Source: Terasakiella pusilla DSM 6293
GTDB taxonomy: Bacteria; Pseudomonadota; Alphaproteobacteria; Rhodospirillales; Terasakiellaceae
Direction of reading: 5' to 3'
DNA length: 64,000 nucleotides
Assembly (NCBI RefSeq): GCF_000688235.1
Contig: NZ_JHYO01000014.1
Coordinates: forward strand, 55,636 to 119,635
The position numbers were made by a program, and so were the translations under genes. Under the pieces are notes generated by a model. That model saw only the letters and a program-made list of their open reading frames with translations. It did not search any database and was not told the origin of the DNA. This document shows, one piece after another, positions 1 through 8,273 of the stretch; position 1 is the first letter of the stretch; the number at the start of each line of letters is the position of its first letter.

Positions 1-337
1 GCGCCATAGACACGGTGCCTGTTGTGTGCAGCGCGTTGGAAAATTCCGCCGGCAGGTCTGGATAGTTGCTGCCGCCCATGCCGGTGCCGGTCGGATCACC
101 ACCTTGGGCCATAAAGCCGCGGATCACACGGTGAAACGGCGTGCCGTCATAAAAGCCTTCGCGGGTCAGCTTTTTGATACGTTCCACATGCAGCGGAGCA
201 AGGTCGGGCCGCATACGGATCACCACACGGCCATCTTTCAGGTCCATGTAAAGCGTGTTTTCTTTATCAAGATCTTGCGCTTCGGCCTGAAAGGTCAAGA
301 CAAAGACGCTCAAGAGGGTCAGGAGAAAACGTTTCAT
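1..337 (-). CDS. Exported cyclophilin-type peptidylprolyl isomerase, partial
   Basis: This is the N-terminal 112 residues of a cyclophilin; the C-terminal part lies beyond the left edge of the window. It starts at the ATG at 337-335, only two bases after the stop of the next cyclophilin, so the two form an operon. Residues 1-20 look like a Sec signal peptide (MKRFLLTLLSVF, cleavage near AEA/QD), so the enzyme probably catalyses proline cis-trans isomerisation in the periplasm. The cyclophilin core follows, with FHRVIRGFMAQGGD and GTGMGGSNYPDL. The sequence is closely similar to its upstream neighbour, which lacks a signal peptide, so this looks like a tandem duplication with divided localisation. 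Confidence 0.9.
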   Translation of the reverse strand, partial: MKRFLLTLLSVFVLTFQAEAQDLDKENTLYMDLKDGRVVIRMRPDLAPLHVERIKKLTREGFYDGTPFHRVIRGFMAQGGDPTGTGMGGSNYPDLPAEFSNALHTTGTVSMA

Positions 338-339
338 GA

Positions 340-837
340 TTAGGCCTCTTCCAGGTCGGCTGCGACGTGCATTTTAAGGATGCTGTCAGGTTCATCTACG
401 CTGCCGTTATTGAACGGGCTGCCTTTTTTGATGGCGTGGACATGTTCCATCCCGTCAATGATCTGGCCCCAGAAGGTGTATTGGTTGTCCAGATGCGGGG
501 CGCGATCAAAGCACAGGAAGAACTGGCTGTTTGCGCTGTTCGGGTCCATCGCACGCGCCATGGAACAAGACCCTTCGATGTGCGGCTCGTCAGAAAATTC
601 AGCTTCCAGATCGGGATAGTCGCTGCCGCCCATACCGGTGCCGGTTGGGTCGCCGCCTTGGGCCATAAAACCGTCGATTACACGATGGAACACAACGCCA
701 TCGTAGAAACCTTCACGGGCCAGCATCTTGATGCGTTCAACGTGTTTTGGGGCCAGATCGGGGCGGAGTTCAATGGTGACACGACCATCTTTGAGGTCAA
801 GAAATAGTGTGTTTTCAGGATCTTTGATTTCGACCAT
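340..837 (-). CDS. Cytoplasmic cyclophilin-type peptidylprolyl isomerase
   Basis: The 165-residue protein is a complete single-domain bacterial cyclophilin of about the usual length. It has the active-site segment FHRVIDGFMAQGGD, the GTGMGGSDYPDL loop, NSQFFLCF and the late tryptophan in YTFWGQI. There is no signal peptide, so it should act in the cytoplasm as a protein-folding proline isomerase. It is the first gene of a pair with the exported cyclophilin two bases downstream. The family call is firm; the substrate is unknown. Confidence 0.95.
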   Translation of the reverse strand: MVEIKDPENTLFLDLKDGRVTIELRPDLAPKHVERIKMLAREGFYDGVVFHRVIDGFMAQGGDPTGTGMGGSDYPDLEAEFSDEPHIEGSCSMARAMDPNSANSQFFLCFDRAPHLDNQYTFWGQIIDGMEHVHAIKKGSPFNNGSVDEPDSILKMHVAADLEEA

Positions 838-917
838 GTAAAAGCTGCCTTAGTGTGTTTGAATTCAAAATGGCGCACAGAGTAACATAAAATCAAAGAG
901 GCGAAAGGGCGTTTTTC

Positions 918-1466
918 CTAAGCAACAAAATCAAGGGAGCGCTGGAAGCCTTGCAAGACCCCTAAAATGCGGTCGATTTGTTTGAGTGTTTTTTCGTTGC
1001 CGGACGGGTAGCGGCGTTCAAAATCGTACTTTTCTTCCCATTCCGCAATATAGTCGCGCGGGCGATCGGGGTCGGCACGTTGTCCGGTCAGCGCCCCGAC
1101 GGTGGCTTCAAAACGGGGGTGAAGTTCCGGCTGAAAGGCCAGCATGGAATATTCGTCATAGGTCAGCGATCCATCGATATAGAGATCAAGGCTGATGTCG
1201 GACATTTCGCGCGGGGTGGTGTTGCGAATGTCGAGGCCTTCTTCTTCATCTTGTGAATTTTCGTTGTACGTCTCAAGATCGATTTCGATGCCGTTAAACT
1301 GGACAACATCTTGCGGGGCAGTGCGCTTTGTCTCCTCGATCCGTTCCAGATCCTGCTGACTCGGCGGTGGGGTGATCAGTGGGTCTGGTCTTGTATAAAC
1401 GTTGGTCCGCGACAGGTTTTCCTGCTCTTGAAGAAAGACGTGAGAGAGGCTGGAGTCAATTTGCAT
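918..1466 (-). CDS. Conserved hypothetical acidic protein
   Basis: An 182-residue protein that I do not recognise. An ATG eight codons further upstream (1490) is possible. I chose 1466 because AGGAAAGGA lies about six bases before it, inside the longer reading. The protein is hydrophilic, with no signal peptide or membrane segment. It has a proline-rich stretch near residue 30 (PDPLITPPPS), an acidic low-complexity patch (NSQDEEEG) and a C-terminal half rich in charged and aromatic residues (AEWEEKYDFERRYP). It lies upstream of the cyclophilin pair on the same strand, 80 bases away, and downstream of a diguanylate cyclase. No function can be given. Confidence 0.7.
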   Translation of the reverse strand: MQIDSSLSHVFLQEQENLSRTNVYTRPDPLITPPPSQQDLERIEETKRTAPQDVVQFNGIEIDLETYNENSQDEEEGLDIRNTTPREMSDISLDLYIDGSLTYDEYSMLAFQPELHPRFEATVGALTGQRADPDRPRDYIAEWEEKYDFERRYPSGNEKTLKQIDRILGVLQGFQRSLDFVA

Positions 1467-1511
1467 CGTCCATTCCTTTCCTGTTGTCATTCTGTGGGTT
1501 GAGCGAGGGCA

Positions 1512-2216
1512 TTATTCTGCCGCGGTTAATCTGCATATGTCTTTCGGCTGTCCGTGTTTGAATTTTTTAATTTCATACATCGACTCGTCTGCGGCACTCA
1601 TCAATGTATGGGTCATGCTGTTTTGATCGTAAAATTGCAAGCCAACGCTGGCTTTTAAGTCAATGAACTGATCTTTCCAGCGCATGGAGGTGTTGTTGAG
1701 TTCCGCGGCAATTTTGCCGATGCGTGTTTCGCCATCTTCCCAGCCGCTACGCACCAGAAGGACCGCAAATTCATCCCCGCCAAGGCGTGCGACATAGTCC
1801 ATGCCGCGGGTCATACGTTCCAAGACACGTGCCACATGGCACAAGACTTCATCCCCGCAGGTGTGACCGAAATTGTCGTTGATGGGCTTAAACTCATCCA
1901 GGTCGATATAGGCCAACACACCGGTTTCTTTAAATCGACGTGCAGAGGCAAGGACGCGATGGAGTTCGGATTGAAAACCGCGCCGATTGAGGATGCCGGT
2001 CAGGCTATCGGTCATGGCGAGGCGTTCCAGATAGGTGATCCGTTCGCTTTGTTGGTTGAAATGCTCTTCCACTTTATAGGCGAGCTGAAGGGCCTCGTGC
2101 AGGGCATGTTCCCTTTCGGCCGCGCTGGCACGTTCATCAAGACAGCCAGCCAATTTACAAATCCCGCCAACAAGCTGACTTACGGGGGGATCGGTCTGCT
2201 TCATATTGTCAAACAT
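1512..2216 (-). CDS. Diguanylate cyclase with a short N-terminal region
   Basis: This 234-residue soluble protein has a GGDEF domain from about residue 70 to the end and should make cyclic di-GMP from two GTP. The signature is intact (ARLGGDEFAVLL), with the metal and substrate segment LAYIDLDEFKPINDNFGH and the opening motif TDSLTGILNRRGF. An RxxD motif (RGMD) sits exactly five residues before GGDEF, which is the allosteric product-inhibition site in this family. The N-terminal 65 residues are helical and match no sensor domain I know. There is no membrane segment. An ATG four codons in is an alternative start. Confidence 0.92.
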   Translation of the reverse strand: MFDNMKQTDPPVSQLVGGICKLAGCLDERASAAEREHALHEALQLAYKVEEHFNQQSERITYLERLAMTDSLTGILNRRGFQSELHRVLASARRFKETGVLAYIDLDEFKPINDNFGHTCGDEVLCHVARVLERMTRGMDYVARLGGDEFAVLLVRSGWEDGETRIGKIAAELNNTSMRWKDQFIDLKASVGLQFYDQNSMTHTLMSAADESMYEIKKFKHGQPKDICRLTAAE

Positions 2217-2403
2217 CTGCGTTTTTTTGCTTTCTTTTACGTTTCTACAATGACCTGACGCATTCCTTAGTTTTCAGAGCATCTTTTTTCAAAACCGATC
2301 TTACTGCCGGATTTTTAAAAGTACCCGCAAGGCTCATGCCAATATGGATGGTTTGGATTTATCGGGATTCGCGCTATATAGGCAGGGTGAGAACAGGCCT
2401 GTG

Positions 2404-2434
2404 CTAGGCAAAAATTGCCGCACTAGGCAAAAAT
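2404..2434. promoter_or_regulatory. Direct repeat CTAGGCAAAAAT x2 upstream of eipB
   Basis: The 12-mer CTAGGCAAAAAT occurs at 2404-2415 and again at 2423-2434, a 19-bp period, about 35 bases before the eipB start. The second copy reads CACTAGGCAAAAAT. The same core in reverse complement (TTTTGCCTAGTG) lies at 5577-5588, upstream of a second gene. This looks like a binding site for a regulator I cannot name. Confidence 0.35.
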
Positions 2435-2467
2435 GTTCCATGGTGTCCTAGGTGTTGGAGAGTTGTT

Positions 2468-3265
2468 TTGAAGTATCTTAAACTCGCGGTTATGTCCTTA
2501 TTTATGCTGTCACAAGCCGAAGCGGACGAGGGCAATTTGCGCTCTCATGATGCCACTTACCTGATGACGCAAGTGCATCAATATGGGCGCGACTGGTCGC
2601 CGGTGGAACAGGCTCAGGGACTGTTGCGGTATAAGTTTCGTCGTACCTGTGACGGCTGGACGGTGGAACATCAAACCGCCCTGGACATGATTTATGAAAA
2701 TGACGCCCGTTCGCAAATGGTCTGGCATTACACCAGTTGGGAAGCGCAGGACGGATCAAAGCTGCGTTTTCGCACCCGGACCCAGACCAATGGGATGGAA
2801 ACGGAGAATATCAGCGGCGAAGCGCGTCATGAGGTGGGTGAAACTGCGGTGGTTTATAGTCAGCTGAGTGATAAACGTCTCAGTTTGCCCGCCGGGACTT
2901 ATTTTCCGACGAGTCACATGGTGGAAGCCTTGAAGCAGGCGGAAAAAGGCGAGGTGCTGTTTAACGGTTTTTATTTTGATGGCAGTGACGACAATGCGGG
3001 TTTTAGTCTGGACACGGTCATGACCCGTTTTGACGGGAAACCATTAGCGAAAGTGGAAGATGTCAAGCTGGACAAACAACCCGCTTGGGACATGCAGTTG
3101 GCCTTTTTTGACTCCCAAAGTCAGGACAGCACGCCTTATATGGAAATTGGCGCGCGCTATCGTCAAGACGGGGTGACAACCCGATTGATGCAGAACTTTG
3201 GCGACTTTGTTTTACAAGGGCGCCTGATCGAATTGACTTACGCGGACGAACCAGTCTGCCCGTAA
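2468..3265 (+). CDS. eipB: EipB-like periplasmic cell-envelope integrity protein (DUF1849)
   Basis: The 265-residue protein begins with a signal peptide (cleavage near SQAEA/DEG) and matches the DUF1849/EipB family of alphaproteobacteria. These are periplasmic beta-spiral proteins needed for envelope integrity in Brucella. The only two cysteines in the mature protein are in RRTCDGW and at the extreme C-terminus (EPVCP). This matches the conserved disulfide pattern known for EipB. The start is TTG at 2468, five bases after GGAGAG. It is convergent with dinB, with two bases between the stop codons. A pair of direct repeats lies upstream. Confidence 0.85.
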   Translation: MKYLKLAVMSLFMLSQAEADEGNLRSHDATYLMTQVHQYGRDWSPVEQAQGLLRYKFRRTCDGWTVEHQTALDMIYENDARSQMVWHYTSWEAQDGSKLRFRTRTQTNGMETENISGEARHEVGETAVVYSQLSDKRLSLPAGTYFPTSHMVEALKQAEKGEVLFNGFYFDGSDDNAGFSLDTVMTRFDGKPLAKVEDVKLDKQPAWDMQLAFFDSQSQDSTPYMEIGARYRQDGVTTRLMQNFGDFVLQGRLIELTYADEPVCP

Positions 3266-3267
3266 GA

Positions 3268-4545
3268 TCAGAGTAAACGGCCTTTAAAGATGGCGTTGCC
3301 ACCGTATTTTTGGCGAATTTCCTCAATCGCTTTTTCCGATCGGGTGTCTTTTTGCTGTTCTGCCAGTTCGAACAGGTCGGGCACGGCGGGTTCGACTTTA
3401 TCGGCTTCTTCCAGCACTGAAAAACCGGTGCCAATTAAGCGATAGCTGCGGCCATCGCACAACGGTTCCAATAATGCGCAGGAACAGGTGAAGAGTTCTT
3501 CGCAGGATTGGGTCGGGTGGGGTAGTTGTTTGGATCGGGTGATGTTGCGAAAGCCGGTGGTTTTGACTTTTAAGGTCACGGTCCGACCGGCAAGATTGGC
3601 TTTCTTCATGCGTTGGGAGATTTTTTCGCACAACGGATAGAGCACCTCTTTTAATTCTTTAAAGCTATGGAGGTTGGAGTCGAGCGTAATTTCGTTTGAA
3701 ATGCTTTTGGTTTCAGCTTCTGGCGTGACTTTGCGGTCGTCTTCGGCGCGGCAAAAATGATAAAGCCGTGCACCAAGGGCCCCATAGGCCCGCATGAGGT
3801 CGGTTTTATCAAAAGCCGTTAGTTGCCCGATGGTCGCGATCCCGTCGGAGGCCAGTTTTTTCTCCATCGCTGCGCCGACGCCGAAGATCATTTTAACGGG
3901 TTTATCCTGTAAATAATCTCTGGCTTCTGCGCGACCCAAAATGGCAAAGCCGCGGGGTTTATCAAGATCACTTGCGAGCTTCGCCAAGGATTTATTGTAG
4001 CTGAGGCCAACCGAAGCGGTAACGCCAATTTCTTTTTCAATACGGTTGATGAGGCGTACAAGGGTACGGGCGGGACTGCCGCCATGCAGGGCTTCTGTGC
4101 CGCTGAGATCAAGGAAGGCTTCGTCCACAGACAGCGGTTCCACTAACGGCGTGGCTTCAAACATGAGGTTGCGTACCTGTCGTCCGACTTCACCGTATTT
4201 GCCTTTGGATGGCGGCACAATCACCAGATCAGGACACAGCTTTAAAGCTTTGCTCATGGGCATGGCGGACCTGACCCCGTAGATACGGGCAATGTAACAG
4301 GCAGCAGCGACCACGCCCCGATGACGGCCGCCGACGACAACAGGTTTGTCTTTGAGGTCGGGATTATCGCGTTTTTCCACGGTGGCAAAAAAAGAGTCGC
4401 AATCAATATGCGCGATATGAAGGGAGTTCAGCTCGGGGTGAGACAGCAGGCGCACGGAGCCACAGACCGGACACCGTTGTGTTTCCGGTCGATCATCAAA
4501 ACTATGGGCGCATTGGCGGCACAGGGTGGGCAGGGTCTCGCTCAT
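3268..4545 (-). CDS. dinB: DNA polymerase IV with N-terminal zinc ribbon
   Basis: A 425-residue Y-family translesion polymerase. The polymerase core starts near residue 43 (LHIAHIDCDSFFATVE, first catalytic Asp) and has the catalytic pair in PLSVDEAFLDLSG. Fingers, thumb (GVGAAMEKKLASDGI) and little-finger regions follow. Residues 1-40 add a Cys4 zinc-ribbon-like module (C9, C12, C25, C28) that short DinB proteins such as that of E. coli lack. The extension has been seen in alphaproteobacterial DinB homologues as far as I know. No beta-clamp motif was clearly recognised near the C-terminus. Confidence 0.93.
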   Translation of the reverse strand: MSETLPTLCRQCAHSFDDRPETQRCPVCGSVRLLSHPELNSLHIAHIDCDSFFATVEKRDNPDLKDKPVVVGGRHRGVVAAACYIARIYGVRSAMPMSKALKLCPDLVIVPPSKGKYGEVGRQVRNLMFEATPLVEPLSVDEAFLDLSGTEALHGGSPARTLVRLINRIEKEIGVTASVGLSYNKSLAKLASDLDKPRGFAILGRAEARDYLQDKPVKMIFGVGAAMEKKLASDGIATIGQLTAFDKTDLMRAYGALGARLYHFCRAEDDRKVTPEAETKSISNEITLDSNLHSFKELKEVLYPLCEKISQRMKKANLAGRTVTLKVKTTGFRNITRSKQLPHPTQSCEELFTCSCALLEPLCDGRSYRLIGTGFSVLEEADKVEPAVPDLFELAEQQKDTRSEKAIEEIRQKYGGNAIFKGRLL

Positions 4546-4605
4546 GGCCGCATCATAACGCGCAACCGTGAGAACAAAAAGAGAATATTTTTAGGAAATC
4601 ACACT

Positions 4606-5499
4606 TCAGGAGGTCGCAGGCCAGAGCCATGCTGCCCCCCGTACCCCGCTTGAATCGCCGTGCTTGGCCTTGACCAGCTTTGTGTCACATTCCTTGCCAA
4701 ACACCCAGCGTGTCCAAAGGTCCGGGACCGTTTGATACCAGCGATCAACATTGGAAACACCGCCGCCGAGCACAATGACATCGGGGTCAAACAGGTTGAT
4801 CACGCTAGCAAGGGCACGGGCCAGACGATTTTCGTAGATGAGAAAGACGGGATCAGTGATATCGTCCGGCAGGTTGGGGATTTCTTTGCTGTCGATTTTT
4901 GTCCCGCAGATGTTTTCAAAAGTGCGGGCAAGGGCAGGACCGCTTAAAAAGGTTTCAATACAGCCGCTTTGCCCGCAATAGCAGGGTTGGCCCGGCCGTT
5001 CCCCCTCTAGTGCCCACGGCAAGGGATTATGTCCCCATTCACCGGCTACACCGTTTAAACCGTTTAAAATTTGTTTCTCGACGACAAGGCCGCCGCCGAC
5101 ACCCGTGCCAAGGATCACGCCAAAGACGCTTTGCCCCTCTTGCGCGGCCCCGTCTGTTGCCTCGGATAGGGCGAAGCAGTTGGCATCATTTGCCATGCGC
5201 ACGTCACGTTCAAGGGCTTGGGAGAGATTGTCCTGCAAAGGATGGTCAATCAACCATGTGGAATTGGCATTTTTTACCCGTCGTGTGTGTTTGGAAATAC
5301 TGCCGGGGATACCGATGCCGACGGTGCCTTTGTGTCAGGTTTCCTGTTCGGCTGACAGGACAAGATCGCGAATCGCTGTGACTGTTGCGCTGTAGTTTCC
5401 CTGTGGCGAGGGGATTCTTTTTCTCAAGACCTCTTGTCCGTCGGGGGAGAGGCAGAGGATTTCTGTCTTCGTTCCACCCAGATCGATTCCGATTCGCAT
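4606..5499 (-). pseudogene. mak: ROK-family fructokinase (Mak-like), interrupted by an in-frame TGA
   Basis: From ATG 5499 to the stop at 4606 one frame encodes a 297-codon ROK kinase that parallels E. coli Mak (manno(fructo)kinase). Matches include the start [31 protein letters not shown], the zinc-binding [10 protein letters not shown]...CYCGQSGC and the C-terminal [14 protein letters not shown]. Codon 55 (5337-5335) is TGA, where Mak has Gly in EQATGQRG, so one GGA-to-TGA change explains it. The frame is continuous on both sides. Readthrough would restore the enzyme. Otherwise only an internal TTG at 5253 could start a fragment lacking the ATP-binding N-terminus. A sequencing error is possible. 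Confidence 0.85.
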
Positions 5500-5573
5500 A
5501 AGAAATTCCAATAAGTTACGAAGTGTTAATCAATTGGGGGCATTGTATCACAGTAAGTGATCTGTCAATGGGC

Positions 5574-5588
5574 ATATTTTGCCTAGTG
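5574..5588. promoter_or_regulatory. Inverted copy of the CACTAGGCAAAA motif
   Basis: ATATTTTGCCTAGTG at 5574-5588 is the reverse complement of the CACTAGGCAAAA motif found before eipB. It lies between the divergent mak pseudogene and the gene at 5687, about 100 bases before the latter. Confidence 0.3.
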
Positions 5589-5686
5589 GGTAAAATGCGA
5601 AACTCCTTTGCAGATCAGTGTGTTTGAATGTAAATTACAGGTTCGGCAATTTATGCTTAATGAACCGCAGTCGGGGAAAACCTTTT

Positions 5687-6451
5687 ATGGTTGATAACGT
5701 TGAATCTAAACTGGGCATCACGAAAAAGGGCATTTCGTGCGCACTGGACCTTAAGAATAAGTATAAGGACAGCCAGCCGATTTGCGTGCCGGGTGAAAAA
5801 ACCAAGATTTTGATGCCGGAACATCTGTTGAATATTCACCTGAATCTGGAAACATTGGAAGATCCGATGCCACTGTCTTTGATGGCGACGCGTGACCCTG
5901 AATCCCCGATGTCCATGGCGGCGGCTGCCCGTCTTAGCCCCAAAGCCGGCAAAAACAAATTTGTGGGGGAAGTCATGCGGATCGTGGCCGATGCTTCCAA
6001 GCATGAAAATGTGACCCATGCCATCAATATGCTGCATGAAAATGACTTTCATCCCAAAGCTATTGGCGAAGTGGTACGTCAGACCAACCGCGTGATTGTC
6101 CAAACCCGTAAACAGTTCTCCTCAGCCCTGCGTCAAAATCTGCACGCCTTGCTAGAAGGGGAAATGGCCCCGCGCATGTTTGTGCAGGAATTTTTCCATC
6201 TGACGGAAAACGGCAACCTGCGCCATGATATTCGCAAACGTTTGGTGACAAGCCTGTTGCTGTCCACCACCATGCGTCCGTCGATCAAGTTCCTGTTTTT
6301 GGAAAACTTCGATCGCCTGCCTGAAGCCGTGCGCATGACGATCATTAAAGACGTCCTGAATGCGCCGGAGAATCATCATACAGAGGTGATCAAGGAAGAG
6401 CTGGCGTGGATCGTCAACAATGAAAAAGGTGGGTCGTTTAAGTATCACTAG
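5687..6451 (+). CDS. Hypothetical protein, unknown function
   Basis: A 254-residue protein that I do not recognise. The frame is open from 5618. I chose ATG 5687 because it follows GGGGAAAA by seven bases and because the extra N-terminal residues look random. It has no signal peptide or membrane span. The N-terminal third carries KTKILMPEHLLNIHL; the rest (from about residue 90) is predicted by eye to be all-helical, with repeated hydrophobic heptads (HAINMLHENDF, RQNLHALLEGEM, RKRLVTSLLLSTTM). It is followed 24 bases later by a solute-binding protein gene on the same strand. Confidence 0.7.
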   Translation: MVDNVESKLGITKKGISCALDLKNKYKDSQPICVPGEKTKILMPEHLLNIHLNLETLEDPMPLSLMATRDPESPMSMAAAARLSPKAGKNKFVGEVMRIVADASKHENVTHAINMLHENDFHPKAIGEVVRQTNRVIVQTRKQFSSALRQNLHALLEGEMAPRMFVQEFFHLTENGNLRHDIRKRLVTSLLLSTTMRPSIKFLFLENFDRLPEAVRMTIIKDVLNAPENHHTEVIKEELAWIVNNEKGGSFKYH

Positions 6452-6475
6452 GATACCCAAAGCGACTTTCTTTTC

Positions 6476-7246
6476 ATGGCGTTGAGACGTTTTCTCTGTT
6501 TTGTTTTATTTGTCTTTATGTTTCCCGCCCATGTGTTGGCGGGGCCACCTGTACAGACATTGATCATCGCCAATTCCAACTGGTCACCCTATAAAGGGGA
6601 GGGCTTGTTGAATGGGGGTTTGATCACAGATATCACCCGACAAGCGCTGGTGCGGATGGGGTATAACGTGTCCGTTGTGACCGTGCCTTGGAAACGGGCG
6701 CTCAGTGGGACCTATGACGGGATCTATCATGTCTTGCCCGCTGTTTGGTATACGCAAGAACGCGCCCAAAGGCTGACCTATGGCTCCGGCGTGTTGGAGG
6801 GTCGCATTGTGATTGTGACACGTCAGGATAACCCGTTTTTTTTCAATGATCTGTCAGACCTGTCGGGAAAACGGGTCGGTGTTGCGGCGGGCTGGGCCTA
6901 TCCGCCCGCTTTTATGGATGCCGCGGATATTATTAAAGACGAAGCGCATGATCTGGATAGCAATTTACGTAAGCTGGCATTCGGACGGCTGGAATATGTC
7001 ATTGCTGAAGAAATTGCGGCACGGTATACGGCAACAAAGCTGTTTGCTGAGGCCGCTGGATTTCTGAATTATTCTGCTAAACCTTTACAGAAAAATACAT
7101 TGCATGTAGCGTTCTCCAAAAAATTGGCAAATCATGAAGATCTTCGTGAGAAGTTTCAGGTTGAAGTGGAGGCGATGCGTCGGGATGGGACAGTGGACCT
7201 GATCTTGAAAGCGCATGGCGTGAATGGATTAAAAATAACAGAATAA
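6476..7246 (+). CDS. Periplasmic solute-binding protein, family 3 type
   Basis: A 256-residue protein with a signal peptide of about 22 residues (MALRRFLCFVLFVF...HVLA). The fold is that of amino-acid-type (PBPb, SBP_bac_3) binding proteins: LIIANSNWSPYKGEG, an ITRQALVRMGYNVSVV segment, then DLSGKRVGVAAGWAYP and the hinge return. No transporter permease or ATPase lies nearby, so it may serve a distant ABC system or act as a sensor-like binding protein. Several conserved ligand-contacting residues of true amino-acid binders are not obvious, so the ligand is unknown. The next gene starts four bases after its stop, which suggests co-transcription. Confidence 0.8.
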   Translation: MALRRFLCFVLFVFMFPAHVLAGPPVQTLIIANSNWSPYKGEGLLNGGLITDITRQALVRMGYNVSVVTVPWKRALSGTYDGIYHVLPAVWYTQERAQRLTYGSGVLEGRIVIVTRQDNPFFFNDLSDLSGKRVGVAAGWAYPPAFMDAADIIKDEAHDLDSNLRKLAFGRLEYVIAEEIAARYTATKLFAEAAGFLNYSAKPLQKNTLHVAFSKKLANHEDLREKFQVEVEAMRRDGTVDLILKAHGVNGLKITE

Positions 7247-7250
7247 GATC

Positions 7251-8273
7251 ATGCAAAAAATTCAATATCTATATGACGAACTCCCCGATGCGGGACAAGC
7301 AATCGAAGTTGCACGCGGTGTTTTTTGGATCCGCATGCCTTTGCCGTTTAAACTAAACCATATCAATTTGTGGATTCTGGATGATGGCGATGGTTGGACC
7401 ATCGTGGATACGGGCATTAATCTGCCGGAGGTCCGCGAACGTTGGGACATGTTGCTCAAGGGGCAGTTTGCCGCAAAACCGGTTAAACGGATGATCGCGA
7501 CTCATTTCCATCCCGACCATATTGGCCTTGCTGGCTGGTTTGAAGAAACTTTGGGCATCGATTTGTGGATGACGCTGGGGGAATGGGGCATGGCCCGTAA
7601 CCTCAAGCTGGAAACGGTTGAACGTTCCAGCACGTATCTGACGCAGTTTTATCATCGCGCCGGCTTTGGCGAAGACCTGATGGAACTGATCCCGGAACGC
7701 AGTGTCTCTTACCCGTCACGCATTGCCATGCCGCCGGCGGGGATGGTGCGTATTCAGGACGGGGATGACATTCGGATTGGCGATCATGATTGGCGTGTGA
7801 TCGTCGGTACGGGGCACAGCCCGGAACATGCGTGTCTGTTTTGTGAAGACCTGAAAGTCATGATTTCCGGTGATCAGATTTTGCCGCGCATCAGCCCCAA
7901 TATCAGCATTTGGCCACAAGAACCAAAGGCTGACCCTTTGGCACAGTTTTTAGGGAGCCTTGAAAAGTTCGCTGAACTGCCGGAAGATGTTCTGATCCTG
8001 CCCTCCCATGACACGCCATTCCGTGGGGTGCATCATCGTTTGTCAGACTTGGCCCACCATCATGACGAACGTCTGGAAGAAACGTTCAACCTGTGCAAAT
8101 CACCTGTCAGTGCCTATGAGGTATTAAAGGGGCTGTTTACGCGTAAACTTGATAGCCATCAGGTCTTTTTTGCGATTGGGGAGGCGTTGGCCCACCTCCA
8201 TCACCTTGAAGCCAAGGGTATGTTGGTGCGCACGATGGATGAAAACGGGGTATATCTGTTTGCTCAGCCTTGA
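7251..8273 (+). CDS. MBL-fold metallo-hydrolase
   Basis: A 340-residue metallo-beta-lactamase-fold enzyme. The zinc-binding motif is complete, THFHPDHIG, with H85, H87, D89 and H90. Further ligands are plausible in GTGHSPEHACLF and in LPSHDTPFRGVHHR. Residues from about 270 onwards form a small helical C-terminal domain of the winged-helix type seen in LACTB2-like hydrolases (YEVLKGLFTRKL...ALAHLHHLEAKGMLVR). The chemistry is hydrolytic; the substrate cannot be read from sequence. The start is four bases after the solute-binding gene. The 3' end overlaps the convergent LysR gene by ten bases. Confidence 0.9.
   Translation: MQKIQYLYDELPDAGQAIEVARGVFWIRMPLPFKLNHINLWILDDGDGWTIVDTGINLPEVRERWDMLLKGQFAAKPVKRMIATHFHPDHIGLAGWFEETLGIDLWMTLGEWGMARNLKLETVERSSTYLTQFYHRAGFGEDLMELIPERSVSYPSRIAMPPAGMVRIQDGDDIRIGDHDWRVIVGTGHSPEHACLFCEDLKVMISGDQILPRISPNISIWPQEPKADPLAQFLGSLEKFAELPEDVLILPSHDTPFRGVHHRLSDLAHHHDERLEETFNLCKSPVSAYEVLKGLFTRKLDSHQVFFAIGEALAHLHHLEAKGMLVRTMDENGVYLFAQP

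Noticed and set aside
5335..5337. TGA in the mak-like gene as a selenocysteine codon
   Set aside because: Mak has glycine at this position, no Cys homologue is known there, and no selenocysteine insertion element was recognisable.
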